Of a DNA stretch of 64,000 bases, positions 48,826 to 56,740 are shown one piece after another. The position numbers and the translations under genes were made by a program. The DNA comes from G963668185 sp963668185 (GTDB taxonomy: Bacteria; Chloroflexota; Dehalococcoidia; Lucifugimonadales; G963668185), in assembly GCA_963668185.1 (NCBI GenBank), contig OY764162.1:992001-1056000 (forward strand), in the 5' to 3' direction. The first letter of the stretch is position 1, and the number at the start of each line of letters is the position of its first letter. The notes under the pieces are model-generated. The model had not been told where the DNA came from, made no database searches, and was given only the letters and a program-made list of their open reading frames with translations.

Positions 48826-50139
48826 ATGCCGATCCAGAAGATAACTGTCCTTGCCGCGGGGCTGGCCCTGGCGTCGTTGCTGGTCGTCGCCGGATGCGGG
48901 AGCGCGGAGCCGGCGAGCGAGCCTGAAGCGACGGCTACGGTCGAAGGCGCTTTGCAAGAAGCGGACACGTCCGCGTCAACTGACGTTGACGACGCAGCCG
49001 AAACTGAAGCAACGACGGACGCCGCGGAGGAGACCGGGGCCGATGAGGAGACGGCCGGCGCTTCGCCAACCACGCCTACCACGTTCGGGGTCGGTTCTCC
49101 TGCGCCCGAAATCCAGTCCGACCCCGGCGGGTGGATCAACTCCAGTCCGCTATCGATCGCGGGCAGCCGCGGCCAGGTGGTGCTGATCGACTTCTGGACG
49201 TACACATGCATCAACTGCATCCGGACGCTGCCCTTCCTCAAGGCGTGGCACGACTCGTACGCGGATGACGGACTTCGCATCGTCGGCGTTCACACTCCTG
49301 AGTTCGAGTTCGAGAAGGTCATGGCGAACGTAGCGGAGGCAACAGCCGAGTTCGGGATTGAGTACGCGGTGGTGCAGGACAACGATTACCTGACGTGGCG
49401 GGCGTACAACAACAGGTACTGGCCCGCAAAGTACCTGATCGACAAGGACGGCGTCATCAGGTTCACGCACTTCGGAGAGGGCGCGTACCAGCAGACTGAG
49501 GAGATGATCAAAACGCTCCTGGCGGAGACAGGCTCGGATCCCGGGGCCGGGCTGGTATCGCCGGAAGCGCCGGAGCGCGATCCGAGCGCGTACCCGGCGG
49601 ACCACATGCAGGGGCTTACGCGCGAGCTGTACGCCGGCGCGGGCCGCAGCTATTCGGCGCTGTACAACGGGGACGCTCCGTACATATTGCAGGAGGAGTT
49701 CTACCAGGGCGCGGAGCAGGTGGTGGAGTACGAAGACCCAGGAGAGCACAACAACCACTTCCTGTACATCCACGGGCTTTGGCACAATGGCCTGGAGAGC
49801 CTGCTCCACGCCAGGCAGACCGAGGCGTTCGAGGACTACATCCAGATCAAGTACTTCGCCCGCGAGGTCAACGTCGTGATGTCGGTGGAAGACCTGGCGG
49901 AGCCGTACGACGTGCGAGTAACGCTGGACGGAGTCCCTATAGACCAGGAAGCGGCGGGCGACGACGTGATGTATGACGACGACGGCAACAGCTACGTGCG
50001 GGTGGACTCATCGAGGATGTACAACGTGGTGGACTCGAACATCTTCAGCGGGCACGAGCTCCGGCTGAGCTCCAACTCGGACGACTTCGAGCTTTATGCT
50101 TTCACCTTTGGGGCCTACAAACCGATGGCAGGCTCATAG
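48826..50139 (+). CDS. Thioredoxin-fold lipoprotein, DipZ-like (TlpA plus CBM-type domain)
   Basis: A 437-residue extracytoplasmic lipoprotein: lipobox LLVVAGC (C24), an acidic Thr/Ala linker, then a TlpA-like domain (about 105-235) with the redox motif C128-I-N-C131 in WTYTCINCIRTLPFLK, and a C-terminal domain (about 300-437) like the DipZ carbohydrate-binding-type module. It looks like the periplasmic half of DipZ without the CcdA-type membrane part. It should reduce or form disulfides in exported proteins; electron source unknown. GGAGG at 48816-48820 decides the start. The next thioredoxin-like lipoprotein begins 10 bases after the stop. Confidence 0.85.
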   Translation: MPIQKITVLAAGLALASLLVVAGCGSAEPASEPEATATVEGALQEADTSASTDVDDAAETEATTDAAEETGADEETAGASPTTPTTFGVGSPAPEIQSDPGGWINSSPLSIAGSRGQVVLIDFWTYTCINCIRTLPFLKAWHDSYADDGLRIVGVHTPEFEFEKVMANVAEATAEFGIEYAVVQDNDYLTWRAYNNRYWPAKYLIDKDGVIRFTHFGEGAYQQTEEMIKTLLAETGSDPGAGLVSPEAPERDPSAYPADHMQGLTRELYAGAGRSYSALYNGDAPYILQEEFYQGAEQVVEYEDPGEHNNHFLYIHGLWHNGLESLLHARQTEAFEDYIQIKYFAREVNVVMSVEDLAEPYDVRVTLDGVPIDQEAAGDDVMYDDDGNSYVRVDSSRMYNVVDSNIFSGHELRLSSNSDDFELYAFTFGAYKPMAGS

Positions 50140-50149
50140 CGAGGTACTC

Positions 50150-51082
50150 ATGAAGTCCGCCGCCCTTGTCATCGCGGCGCTCGCGGCGACGGCGTTCGCC
50201 TTCGCCTGTTCGACGAGCTCGGAAGCGCCTTCAAACGGAAGGCAGAACGAGTTCGACGCCGAGTTGCTGAAGCCGGAAGGCGAAGCGCTGATAGAGGGCG
50301 AGTTTTCCGAGAGCGGAGTCAAGGCCATCCTGGGCACGGCGGACCTTGGCGTGGGCGGCAATCGCATCGGGGTCGCCCTCGTCTCCAGGGAAGGGCCGGT
50401 GACGGAGCCGACCGCGACTTTCGTTCTGCGTCACCTGGACGACAACCCGGACGAGGCCCTGCGGGCGGCGGCCGTCTTTCGCCAGTGGCCTTACACGAGC
50501 CGCGGCCTCTATACGGCGACCGCGGAGTTCGACAGGCCGGGCACGTGGGAGCTAACGGCGGAGGTCGAGGGCGACGGCGAACCGAGGTCGGCGTCCCTGA
50601 CGTTCGAAGTGGCCGAGTTGACCCGCGCGCCCAACGTCGGCGAGCGGGCTGTCAAGAGCCGGAACAGGTTGGAGTCTGACGTTGACGGCATCGACCGGCT
50701 GACAACGGGGTCGTTGCAGGACCCGGACCTGTATGCGATCACGATCGCGGACGCCGTGGAAAGCGGCCTGCCCACGGTGATCGTGTTCGCCAGTCCAGCG
50801 TTCTGCGTCAACGCCGTTTGCGGACCGCAGGTCGAGGTCCTGCAAGAACTCAAGAACAGGTACCGCGGCCGGGCCCACTTCGTCCACGTTGACATATACG
50901 ACAACCCGCACGAGATCCAGGGAGACCTATCGGTCGCAGAGATATCGCCCGTCGTCGCGGAGTGGGGCCTGCCCAGCATCGAGTGGACTTTCGTGATCGA
51001 CCGCAACGGCGAAGTCTCGAGCCGGTTCGAGGCGTTCGCGACGTTCGAAGAGGTCGAAGAGGCCCTCAAGCGGGTCATCTGA
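50150..51082 (+). CDS. Thioredoxin-fold lipoprotein with C-x4-C
   Basis: A 310-residue lipoprotein. The signal peptide ends at FAFAC (C20); the N-terminal half (about 30-190) is a beta-rich domain I cannot assign, and the C-terminal ~110 residues have a thioredoxin-like fold: VIVFASPAF, then C219-VNAV-C224 in place of CxxC, then HFVHVDIYDNPHEI and FVIDRNGEVSSRFEAFATFEE. The spacing of the Cys pair, four residues rather than two, is unusual for a redox site and could be structural or metal-binding. It lies 10 bases after the DipZ-like gene, so the two probably act together outside the membrane. Confidence 0.75.
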   Translation: MKSAALVIAALAATAFAFACSTSSEAPSNGRQNEFDAELLKPEGEALIEGEFSESGVKAILGTADLGVGGNRIGVALVSREGPVTEPTATFVLRHLDDNPDEALRAAAVFRQWPYTSRGLYTATAEFDRPGTWELTAEVEGDGEPRSASLTFEVAELTRAPNVGERAVKSRNRLESDVDGIDRLTTGSLQDPDLYAITIADAVESGLPTVIVFASPAFCVNAVCGPQVEVLQELKNRYRGRAHFVHVDIYDNPHEIQGDLSVAEISPVVAEWGLPSIEWTFVIDRNGEVSSRFEAFATFEEVEEALKRVI

Positions 51083-51109
51083 CCTCACGCCCTGATCGCG
51101 TTTCGTTAC

Positions 51110-51406
51110 ATGAATCCCCTGGGCATGATGAAGGCCGTAGCCGCAACGATTCGAACGTCGGTTGCTTCGCTCATCGACGCGATACCCCCGTACAACATCT
51201 TCGAAGGGGCGCTAACCGACAAGGCGCGGGACGAAAGCGGCAAGTGCTGGATCCGCTGCGGCGGCAACCCGGTGGAGGTGGACCCGCATACCTACGAAGC
51301 GCTCGAGGTCGGGGAGCGGCTGCGTCTCCGGTACACGCGCGGAAACAGGGCGGTCAGCATCGACAGGCTCGTGCCACCGGGCGAAGTCGAGGACCGGGAG
51401 CACTGA
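51110..51406 (+). CDS. Small hypothetical protein
   Basis: A 98-residue protein that I do not recognise. It has one possible helix near the start (MMKAVAATIRTSVASLIDAI), no signal peptide and a basic patch RLRLRYTRGNRAVSIDRLV. It follows the thioredoxin-like lipoproteins by 27 bases and could be cotranscribed; no further clue. Two Cys (WIRCGG-type) are in the middle. Confidence 0.5.
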   Translation: MNPLGMMKAVAATIRTSVASLIDAIPPYNIFEGALTDKARDESGKCWIRCGGNPVEVDPHTYEALEVGERLRLRYTRGNRAVSIDRLVPPGEVEDREH

Positions 51407-51419
51407 CCGGGCCGTTCGC

Positions 51420-51586
51420 GCTATGGAGACCTTTGCATAACGGCGCTCTTGCCCCATCTTGATCCTTCGCGGCCGGAGGCCCCACCCGGACCGCCCCTGG
51501 ATTCCGGCCTTCGCCGGAATGACGGTTATGCAAAGATCTCCTATGCCGTCAAGGACGGTTATGGAAAGGTCTCCTATGCCGTCAGG
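51420..51586. repeat. Inverted plus tandem 33-bp repeats and a family C palindrome at the ald 3' end
   Basis: ATTCCGGC-CTTC-GCCGGAAT at 51501-51520 is a family C copy. Two 33-base direct units begin at 51521 and 51554 (GACGGTTATG, CAAAG or GAAAG, TCTCCTATGCCGTCA). An inverted copy of the same core lies at 51420-51443. The second unit overlaps the last bases of ald. The remaining gap after the 98-residue gene has no gene. Confidence 0.75.
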
Positions 51587-52692
51587 GCTTCTTCCAGCGG
51601 GGTGTATGGGAGTTCGACGGCCTCGGCCACGGCCTTGTACGTTACTTGGCCCCGCATGGTGTTGATGCCCAGGGCTACGTCCCGGCGCGTGTGGACCAGG
51701 TCTTCGACGCCGCTGTCCGCGATCACGAGCACGTACGGCAGCGTGGCGTTGGACAGGGACATGCTGGAGGTGACGGGCACTATCCCCGGCATGTTCGGGA
51801 CGGCGTAGTGCACCACGCCATCCTCGATGTACGTGGGGTCGCTGTGGCTCGTGGGCCGGATGCCCTCGACGGAGCCGCCGTGGTCTATCGCCACGTCTAT
51901 GACCACGGCCCTGTCGGCCATGTTGGCGATCATGTCTCGCTCGACAACTTTCGGGGCCGATGCGCCCGGCAGAAGGACCGCGCCGATAACGACGTCGGAA
52001 GACGCCAGTATGTCGGCGAGATTGGCCGGGCTGGAAAACGTCGTCTTGATTCTGCCGTCCGAGAGCGCGTCGATGTACCTGAGCCGGCCGAGGTTTATGT
52101 CCGCGATAGTCACCTCGGAGCCCATGGCGCTCGCGACGAGCGCGGCGTTGAGCCCCACGGTGCCTCCGCCAACGATCGCCACGCGGCAGGGCTCGATGCC
52201 GGGAACGTGGCTCATCAGCTTCCCCGGCCCGCCCCAGTGGCTCTGCACCAGCGCGCCCGCGGTGAGCGCCGCGAGCTTGCCGGCGATCTCGCTCATCGGG
52301 TAGAGCAAGGGCAGGCTGCCGTCGGGGTCCTGAATCGTTTCGTAGGCGATGCTCGTGGTCTTCGAGGCTACCAGCGCGCGCGCCAGATCCGGCTCGGCGG
52401 CAAGGTGAAGGTATGTGAACAGCATCGCGTCTTCGTTGAGCAGCTCGTACTCTTCGGGCTGCATCTCCTTGACCTTGACGACCAGTTCGGAGTCTTCGAA
52501 GATCGCCTGGGGACTGGCTACGATGTCTGCCCCCACAGCCTCGAACTTATCGTCCTCGAAGCCTGACCCGATTCCGGCGCCGGTCTCCACCGCGACGCTG
52601 TGCCCTCGCCGTACGAGGATGTCCACTTTGTCGGGAGTCAGTGAGATCCGAAGCTCGTCGGCCTTTACTTCTTTGGGTACGCCGATCCTCAT
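51574..52692 (-). CDS. ald: Alanine dehydrogenase
   Basis: The 372-residue enzyme converts L-alanine to pyruvate and ammonia with NAD+. It keeps K75 and H96, the substrate and catalytic residues, in VVKVKEMQPEE and FTYLHLAAEP. It also shows LYPMSEIAGKLA, a Rossmann AIVGGGTVGLNAA, DVAIDHGGSVE and a closing VEDLVHTRRDVALGINTMRG. Complete and typical. ATG at 52692 with GGGAGCAG upstream. Nitrogen or carbon use of alanine is the likely role; no neighbour adds to it. Confidence 0.95.
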   Translation of the reverse strand: MRIGVPKEVKADELRISLTPDKVDILVRRGHSVAVETGAGIGSGFEDDKFEAVGADIVASPQAIFEDSELVVKVKEMQPEEYELLNEDAMLFTYLHLAAEPDLARALVASKTTSIAYETIQDPDGSLPLLYPMSEIAGKLAALTAGALVQSHWGGPGKLMSHVPGIEPCRVAIVGGGTVGLNAALVASAMGSEVTIADINLGRLRYIDALSDGRIKTTFSSPANLADILASSDVVIGAVLLPGASAPKVVERDMIANMADRAVVIDVAIDHGGSVEGIRPTSHSDPTYIEDGVVHYAVPNMPGIVPVTSSMSLSNATLPYVLVIADSGVEDLVHTRRDVALGINTMRGQVTYKAVAEAVELPYTPLEEALTA

Positions 52693-52782
52693 GTGCTGAT
52701 CACTGCTCCCTTCACTGCCGGGGGTTCAACGCGGCCCGGTCACCGGACAATGGTAGCCTGATACGAGAATACGCGAAAGATT

Positions 52783-55671
52783 TCAAAGCGACTCTTCCAG
52801 GACCTGGGCAAGGTGCATGGCCTCGCGTCCTGCGCCGTCTAGGATCTGCGCACGGCAGGATACACCGTCGCTCACGATTACCGCATCGGAAGGCGACCGC
52901 CTGACCGCGGGGAAGAGACGGTCTTCTCCTATGCGCATGGACAGATCGTAGCGGTCCACGGTCATTCCGAACGAGCCTGCCATGCCGCAACAGCCGGCGT
53001 CTATTTCCACCGCGCCATCGCCGCTGAGACGCTTCAGCACGCTCAGGGCGCTCCCCGTCCCCGTGAGCGCCTTCTGGTGACAGTGCCCAAAGTACCGGAC
53101 ATCCTTCGTGGGGTTCGCGAACGGCGGGGGCGAGCCGTTGGAAAGCGCCTCGTCAACGAGGCGGTCGAAGGAGACGGTCATGCCGCGAACCAGGTCGGTC
53201 TCGCGTCCCGGACCGAGGAGGTCGCGGTAGTCATCGGAGACGGCAAGCGTGCAACTCGGTTCCAGGCCGACTATCCTCGCGCCTTCGGCGGCGTGCGGAT
53301 AGAGCGCCTCGACGTTCTTCGCGGCGTTCTTCACCGCCTGCTCCATCATTCCGGCGGAGAGCATCGGCCTGCCGCAGCAGACCGTATCGGGGACGACCAC
53401 CCGGAAGCCGAGGCGCTCAAGGACGACGACCGCGGCCCGCCCTATCTCGGGGTGGTTGTAGTCCGTAAAGGTGTCGGCGAACAGCGCCACGGTACGTACC
53501 GAGTCCCGCGCATGCGGCGGCTTTCGAGAGCGGAACCACTGGCGGAACGTCCGGCCGGCGAAGGGCGGCAGCCGTCTGCGGCGATCGATTCCCGTCGCCT
53601 TCTCCATGACTCGCCTGAACGCGGCGGAGCGCATGGCCGCATTGGACAGCGGGGCCAGGCGCGATCCGACTCTGTTCATGCCGGAGACGTTGCCGATCAT
53701 GCGGGCCTTGATGGGGAGTCCGTTGGCCTTGCGGTACTGGTGGAGGAACTCGTACTTCAGCTTGGCCATGTCCACGTTCGATGGGCACTCGGCTTTGCAC
53801 GCCTTGCACTCCAAGCAGAGGTCGAGCACGTCGTACAGCCTGCGGCCGGTCAGGGCGTCGGGCGGCAGACCTCCGGAGATCACGGCCCTGAGCGCGTTGG
53901 CCCTGCCCCGCGTGGAGTGCTCTTCCTCCATGGTCGCCATGTACGACGGGCACATCGAGCCGCCAGACAGCTTGCGGCACGCGCCCTGGCCGTTGCAACG
54001 CTCGATTGCGCCCGCGAAGCCGTTCTCGGGTCCGAAGTCGAGCCCGGTCCGCACCTGAAGAGGCGTGTATGCGGGCGAGATGCGGAGGTTCTCGGTCATG
54101 GGGGGAGGATCGACGATCTTGCCGGGGTTCATCATGCCGTGGGGGTCGAAGATACGCTTGACCTCGCGAAACGCGTCGTACAGTTGCGGGCCAAACATCT
54201 TTTCGTTCCAGACGCTGCGCACGAGGCCGTCGCCGTGCTCCGCGCTCATCGCGCCGCCGAACTCCAGGACAAGGTCGCTTACGGCTGAGGCGATGGAGAC
54301 CATGCGGTCAACGCCTTCCTGTAGCTTCAGGTCCACCAGGGGCCTGATGTGCAGGCATCCGACGCTTGCGTGGCCGTAGTAGCCGGCTTCCGTGTCGTGA
54401 TCGCGAACGATCTCGTCGAAGCGGCGAACATACTCGGGCAGCGCTTCCGGCGCGACGGCGGTGTCCTCCACGAAGGCCAGCGGCTTGGCATCGCCGGGGA
54501 CGTTCATCATCAGGCCGAGGCCCGCCTTTCGGACGTCCCAGACGCGGGCCTGATCGCGCGGGCTCATCATGCGCACCACGGCGTATCCGAGGCCGCTCCT
54601 GGCGAAGCGCCGCTCCAGCATGTCGATGCGGGCGGCGACTTCGGCCTCGGTGTCGCCGACGAACTCCACCGCCAGCAGGGAGTCCGGCTCGCCTTCAACG
54701 AAGTCCATCAGCCGGGAGTACGCTAGGTTGGTCCGGACGGTGGAGAGGATCATGCTGCCGATGTGCTCGACGGCGGCGGGCTCCAACTCCAATGCCGCGA
54801 CCGTGGCCTCCATGGACTCGTGCAGGCTGGCGAAGTGGACTACGGCCAGTCCCCGCACCTTCGGGATCGGCGTCGTCTTCAGAACGGCGCCGGTAACGGT
54901 GACGAGCGTGCCCTCGGAGCCGACCGCGAACCGGGCGAGGTCAAGAGGGCCGGGCCCGGCGAGTTCGTCCAGGTTGTATCCGCCCACGCGGCGCATGATC
55001 TTCGGGAACCGCGCTTCGACCTCATCGCGGCAGGATTCCCCTAGAGCCGACAGCCTGCGCGCTATCTCCCCCACCGGGGACTCGGCGCGGGCCATGCCGG
55101 TGAGGGCCTCCTCCGGCAACGGGCCGAACGTAGCCGTAGAGCCGTCCGCAAGGATGACGTCGATCTCATTGACGTTGTCCACGGTCTTGCCCCAGATGAT
55201 CGAGTGAGCGCCGCACGAGTTGTTGCCGATGGCCCCGCCAACCGTGCCGCGGTTGCTGGTGCTGGGGTCGGGCGTGAACATGCGGCCCGAGGACCGGATC
55301 CGGCGATTGAGTTCATCCAGAATGATGCCCGGCTCTACGCGCACCCAGCCCTCTTCCGGGCACTCCTCCAGCACATTGCGCAGATACTTGGAGAAGTCGA
55401 TCACCACGGCCCGAGCCACGGTCTGGCCCGCCAAGCTGGTGCCGCCCCCGCGCGACAGGAGCGCGCCGTCATGCCTTCGGACGACGTTGACGGCCGCGAT
55501 TACGTCCTCGACGGTGCGCGGGATGACGACGCCGACGGGCTCCATCTCGTACATGCTGGCGTCGGTGCTGTAGAGAGCGCGGGACATCGCGTCGAACCGG
55601 ACTTCGCCGCCGGTCTCGCGGCGCAACTCCTCGACGAGGCCCCTTGTGTCGCCGTGGGATGCGCTCTTCAT
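52783..55671 (-). CDS. Fused FAD-linked oxidase and Fe-S/CCG dehydrogenase (glycolate or D-lactate dehydrogenase type)
   Basis: A 962-residue fusion. The N-terminal ~520 residues are a GlcD-like FAD-binding oxidase (DALLSRGGGTSLAGQ, FTPDPSTSNRGTVGGAIGNN, YGHASVGCLHIRP). Then a GlcF/GlpC-type part with 4Fe-4S motifs (CNGQGACRKLSGGSMCPSY and LCLECKACKAECPSNVDM) and two CCG domains (CCGRPMLSAG, CCGMAGSFG). Such fusions oxidise D-2-hydroxy acids at the membrane and pass electrons to quinone. The substrate is not set; glycolate and D-lactate are usual. ATG at 55671. The gap to the GreA fusion upstream is about 85 bases. Confidence 0.9.
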   Translation of the reverse strand: MKSASHGDTRGLVEELRRETGGEVRFDAMSRALYSTDASMYEMEPVGVVIPRTVEDVIAAVNVVRRHDGALLSRGGGTSLAGQTVARAVVIDFSKYLRNVLEECPEEGWVRVEPGIILDELNRRIRSSGRMFTPDPSTSNRGTVGGAIGNNSCGAHSIIWGKTVDNVNEIDVILADGSTATFGPLPEEALTGMARAESPVGEIARRLSALGESCRDEVEARFPKIMRRVGGYNLDELAGPGPLDLARFAVGSEGTLVTVTGAVLKTTPIPKVRGLAVVHFASLHESMEATVAALELEPAAVEHIGSMILSTVRTNLAYSRLMDFVEGEPDSLLAVEFVGDTEAEVAARIDMLERRFARSGLGYAVVRMMSPRDQARVWDVRKAGLGLMMNVPGDAKPLAFVEDTAVAPEALPEYVRRFDEIVRDHDTEAGYYGHASVGCLHIRPLVDLKLQEGVDRMVSIASAVSDLVLEFGGAMSAEHGDGLVRSVWNEKMFGPQLYDAFREVKRIFDPHGMMNPGKIVDPPPMTENLRISPAYTPLQVRTGLDFGPENGFAGAIERCNGQGACRKLSGGSMCPSYMATMEEEHSTRGRANALRAVISGGLPPDALTGRRLYDVLDLCLECKACKAECPSNVDMAKLKYEFLHQYRKANGLPIKARMIGNVSGMNRVGSRLAPLSNAAMRSAAFRRVMEKATGIDRRRRLPPFAGRTFRQWFRSRKPPHARDSVRTVALFADTFTDYNHPEIGRAAVVVLERLGFRVVVPDTVCCGRPMLSAGMMEQAVKNAAKNVEALYPHAAEGARIVGLEPSCTLAVSDDYRDLLGPGRETDLVRGMTVSFDRLVDEALSNGSPPPFANPTKDVRYFGHCHQKALTGTGSALSVLKRLSGDGAVEIDAGCCGMAGSFGMTVDRYDLSMRIGEDRLFPAVRRSPSDAVIVSDGVSCRAQILDGAGREAMHLAQVLEESL

Positions 55672-55755
55672 CGGACGGTCACCCGGCTTCGACTGCTCAG
55701 GCGAAGGAGCGCATGGATAGGCAGGACTCCTGGCTCATCGGCTCAGGCCCGATGA

Positions 55756-56589
55756 CTACGAAGCGATCTCTACGATTTCGTAGTTGACTTTGCCCCGAGG
55801 GGTCTGGACCTGGACTTTCTGTCCGGCCCGCGCTCCCACCAGGGCCTGGCCGACCGGGGACACGTCCGAGATCTTGCCTTCCAGGGGGCTGGCTTCGTTC
55901 GCGCGGACGACTACGTAAGTGGTGTCGCTGTTCTTGGCCGGGTCTCGTACGACGACCTTGGAGCCGAGCACCACAGTCTCGGTCTTCTGCGCGGAGGCGT
56001 CTATGATGACCGAGGCCTTCAGCGTGGCCTCCATGTCCTTGATGCGGCCTTCCAGGTAGCCCAACTGCTCCCGCGCGGCCTCTAGGGGGGCGTTCTCCCG
56101 CACGTCTCCGTCCGCCGCGGCGCTGCTGATCTGCTCGGTCAGCGGGACGCGCTCGGCCTTCAGCCTGCTGAGCTGCGCCTCAATCTGCGCGTGGCCCTCC
56201 GGCGTCAGTTCGACGACGTTGGAGTTGCTTGCCACCTTGCTCGCCGCGGAGGTCTTCGACTTTCGAATGCGCACGTGCTGGGCGAGATTGATCTCAATGA
56301 TCCCCTCTTTCCTGGCGAAAGTGAGGAACTTCCTGACCTCCTGGAGGCGGGCAGCCGACTGGAGGCTGGCGCCTATTCCGTTGTGCCGCTCTACGAAGTC
56401 GCCGATTTGCGAGGCGTTGAGAGCGGACATTGGCCTGTCACCCCCGCACCAATTGATAAACCTCTGCAGGCCCTGTTGCCTTGCCTGAGCATCGGCCTTG
56501 GCCCTGGAGTTCTTCATGATGTGATCCATGTAATCGGCCACGGCCTGCATCAGGGTTGTTGGTTCGGTGGTTGCCAATCTCTCCTCCAA
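55756..56589 (-). CDS. Fusion of integrase-type N-terminal (SAM-like) domain with GreA
   Basis: A 277-residue protein. Residues about 12-110 look like a tyrosine-recombinase core-binding (Phage_int_SAM) domain: QAVADYMDHIMKNSRAKADA, ARQQGLQRFINWCGGDRPM, ASQIGDFVERH and QEVRKFLTFARKEGIIEINL. Residues about 122-277 are GreA: coiled-coil domain with D162 and E165 at the tip (GDVRENAPLEAAREQLGYLEG) and a C-terminal FKBP-like part (VGQALVGARAGQKVQVQTPRGKVNYEI). GreA reverses RNA polymerase backtracking. No catalytic Tyr or Arg of an integrase is present. The acidic tip residues are kept, so it may work as a normal Gre factor that is delivered to DNA by its N-terminal part. Confidence 0.85.
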   Translation of the reverse strand: MEERLATTEPTTLMQAVADYMDHIMKNSRAKADAQARQQGLQRFINWCGGDRPMSALNASQIGDFVERHNGIGASLQSAARLQEVRKFLTFARKEGIIEINLAQHVRIRKSKTSAASKVASNSNVVELTPEGHAQIEAQLSRLKAERVPLTEQISSAAADGDVRENAPLEAAREQLGYLEGRIKDMEATLKASVIIDASAQKTETVVLGSKVVVRDPAKNSDTTYVVVRANEASPLEGKISDVSPVGQALVGARAGQKVQVQTPRGKVNYEIVEIAS

Positions 56590-56740
56590 TGTAACGGTTC
56601 AGGTCAAGTTTGCCGGAATCGGCCTCATGGTATTAAGGCGCACGGGGCAAGTCAAATGAGGTCACGGTTGCGCCTTACTCACCTTGACGATTCCACCGGC
56701 TTCGATCCGAGGACAACGTGAGTACTGCCGACGGCTGGCG

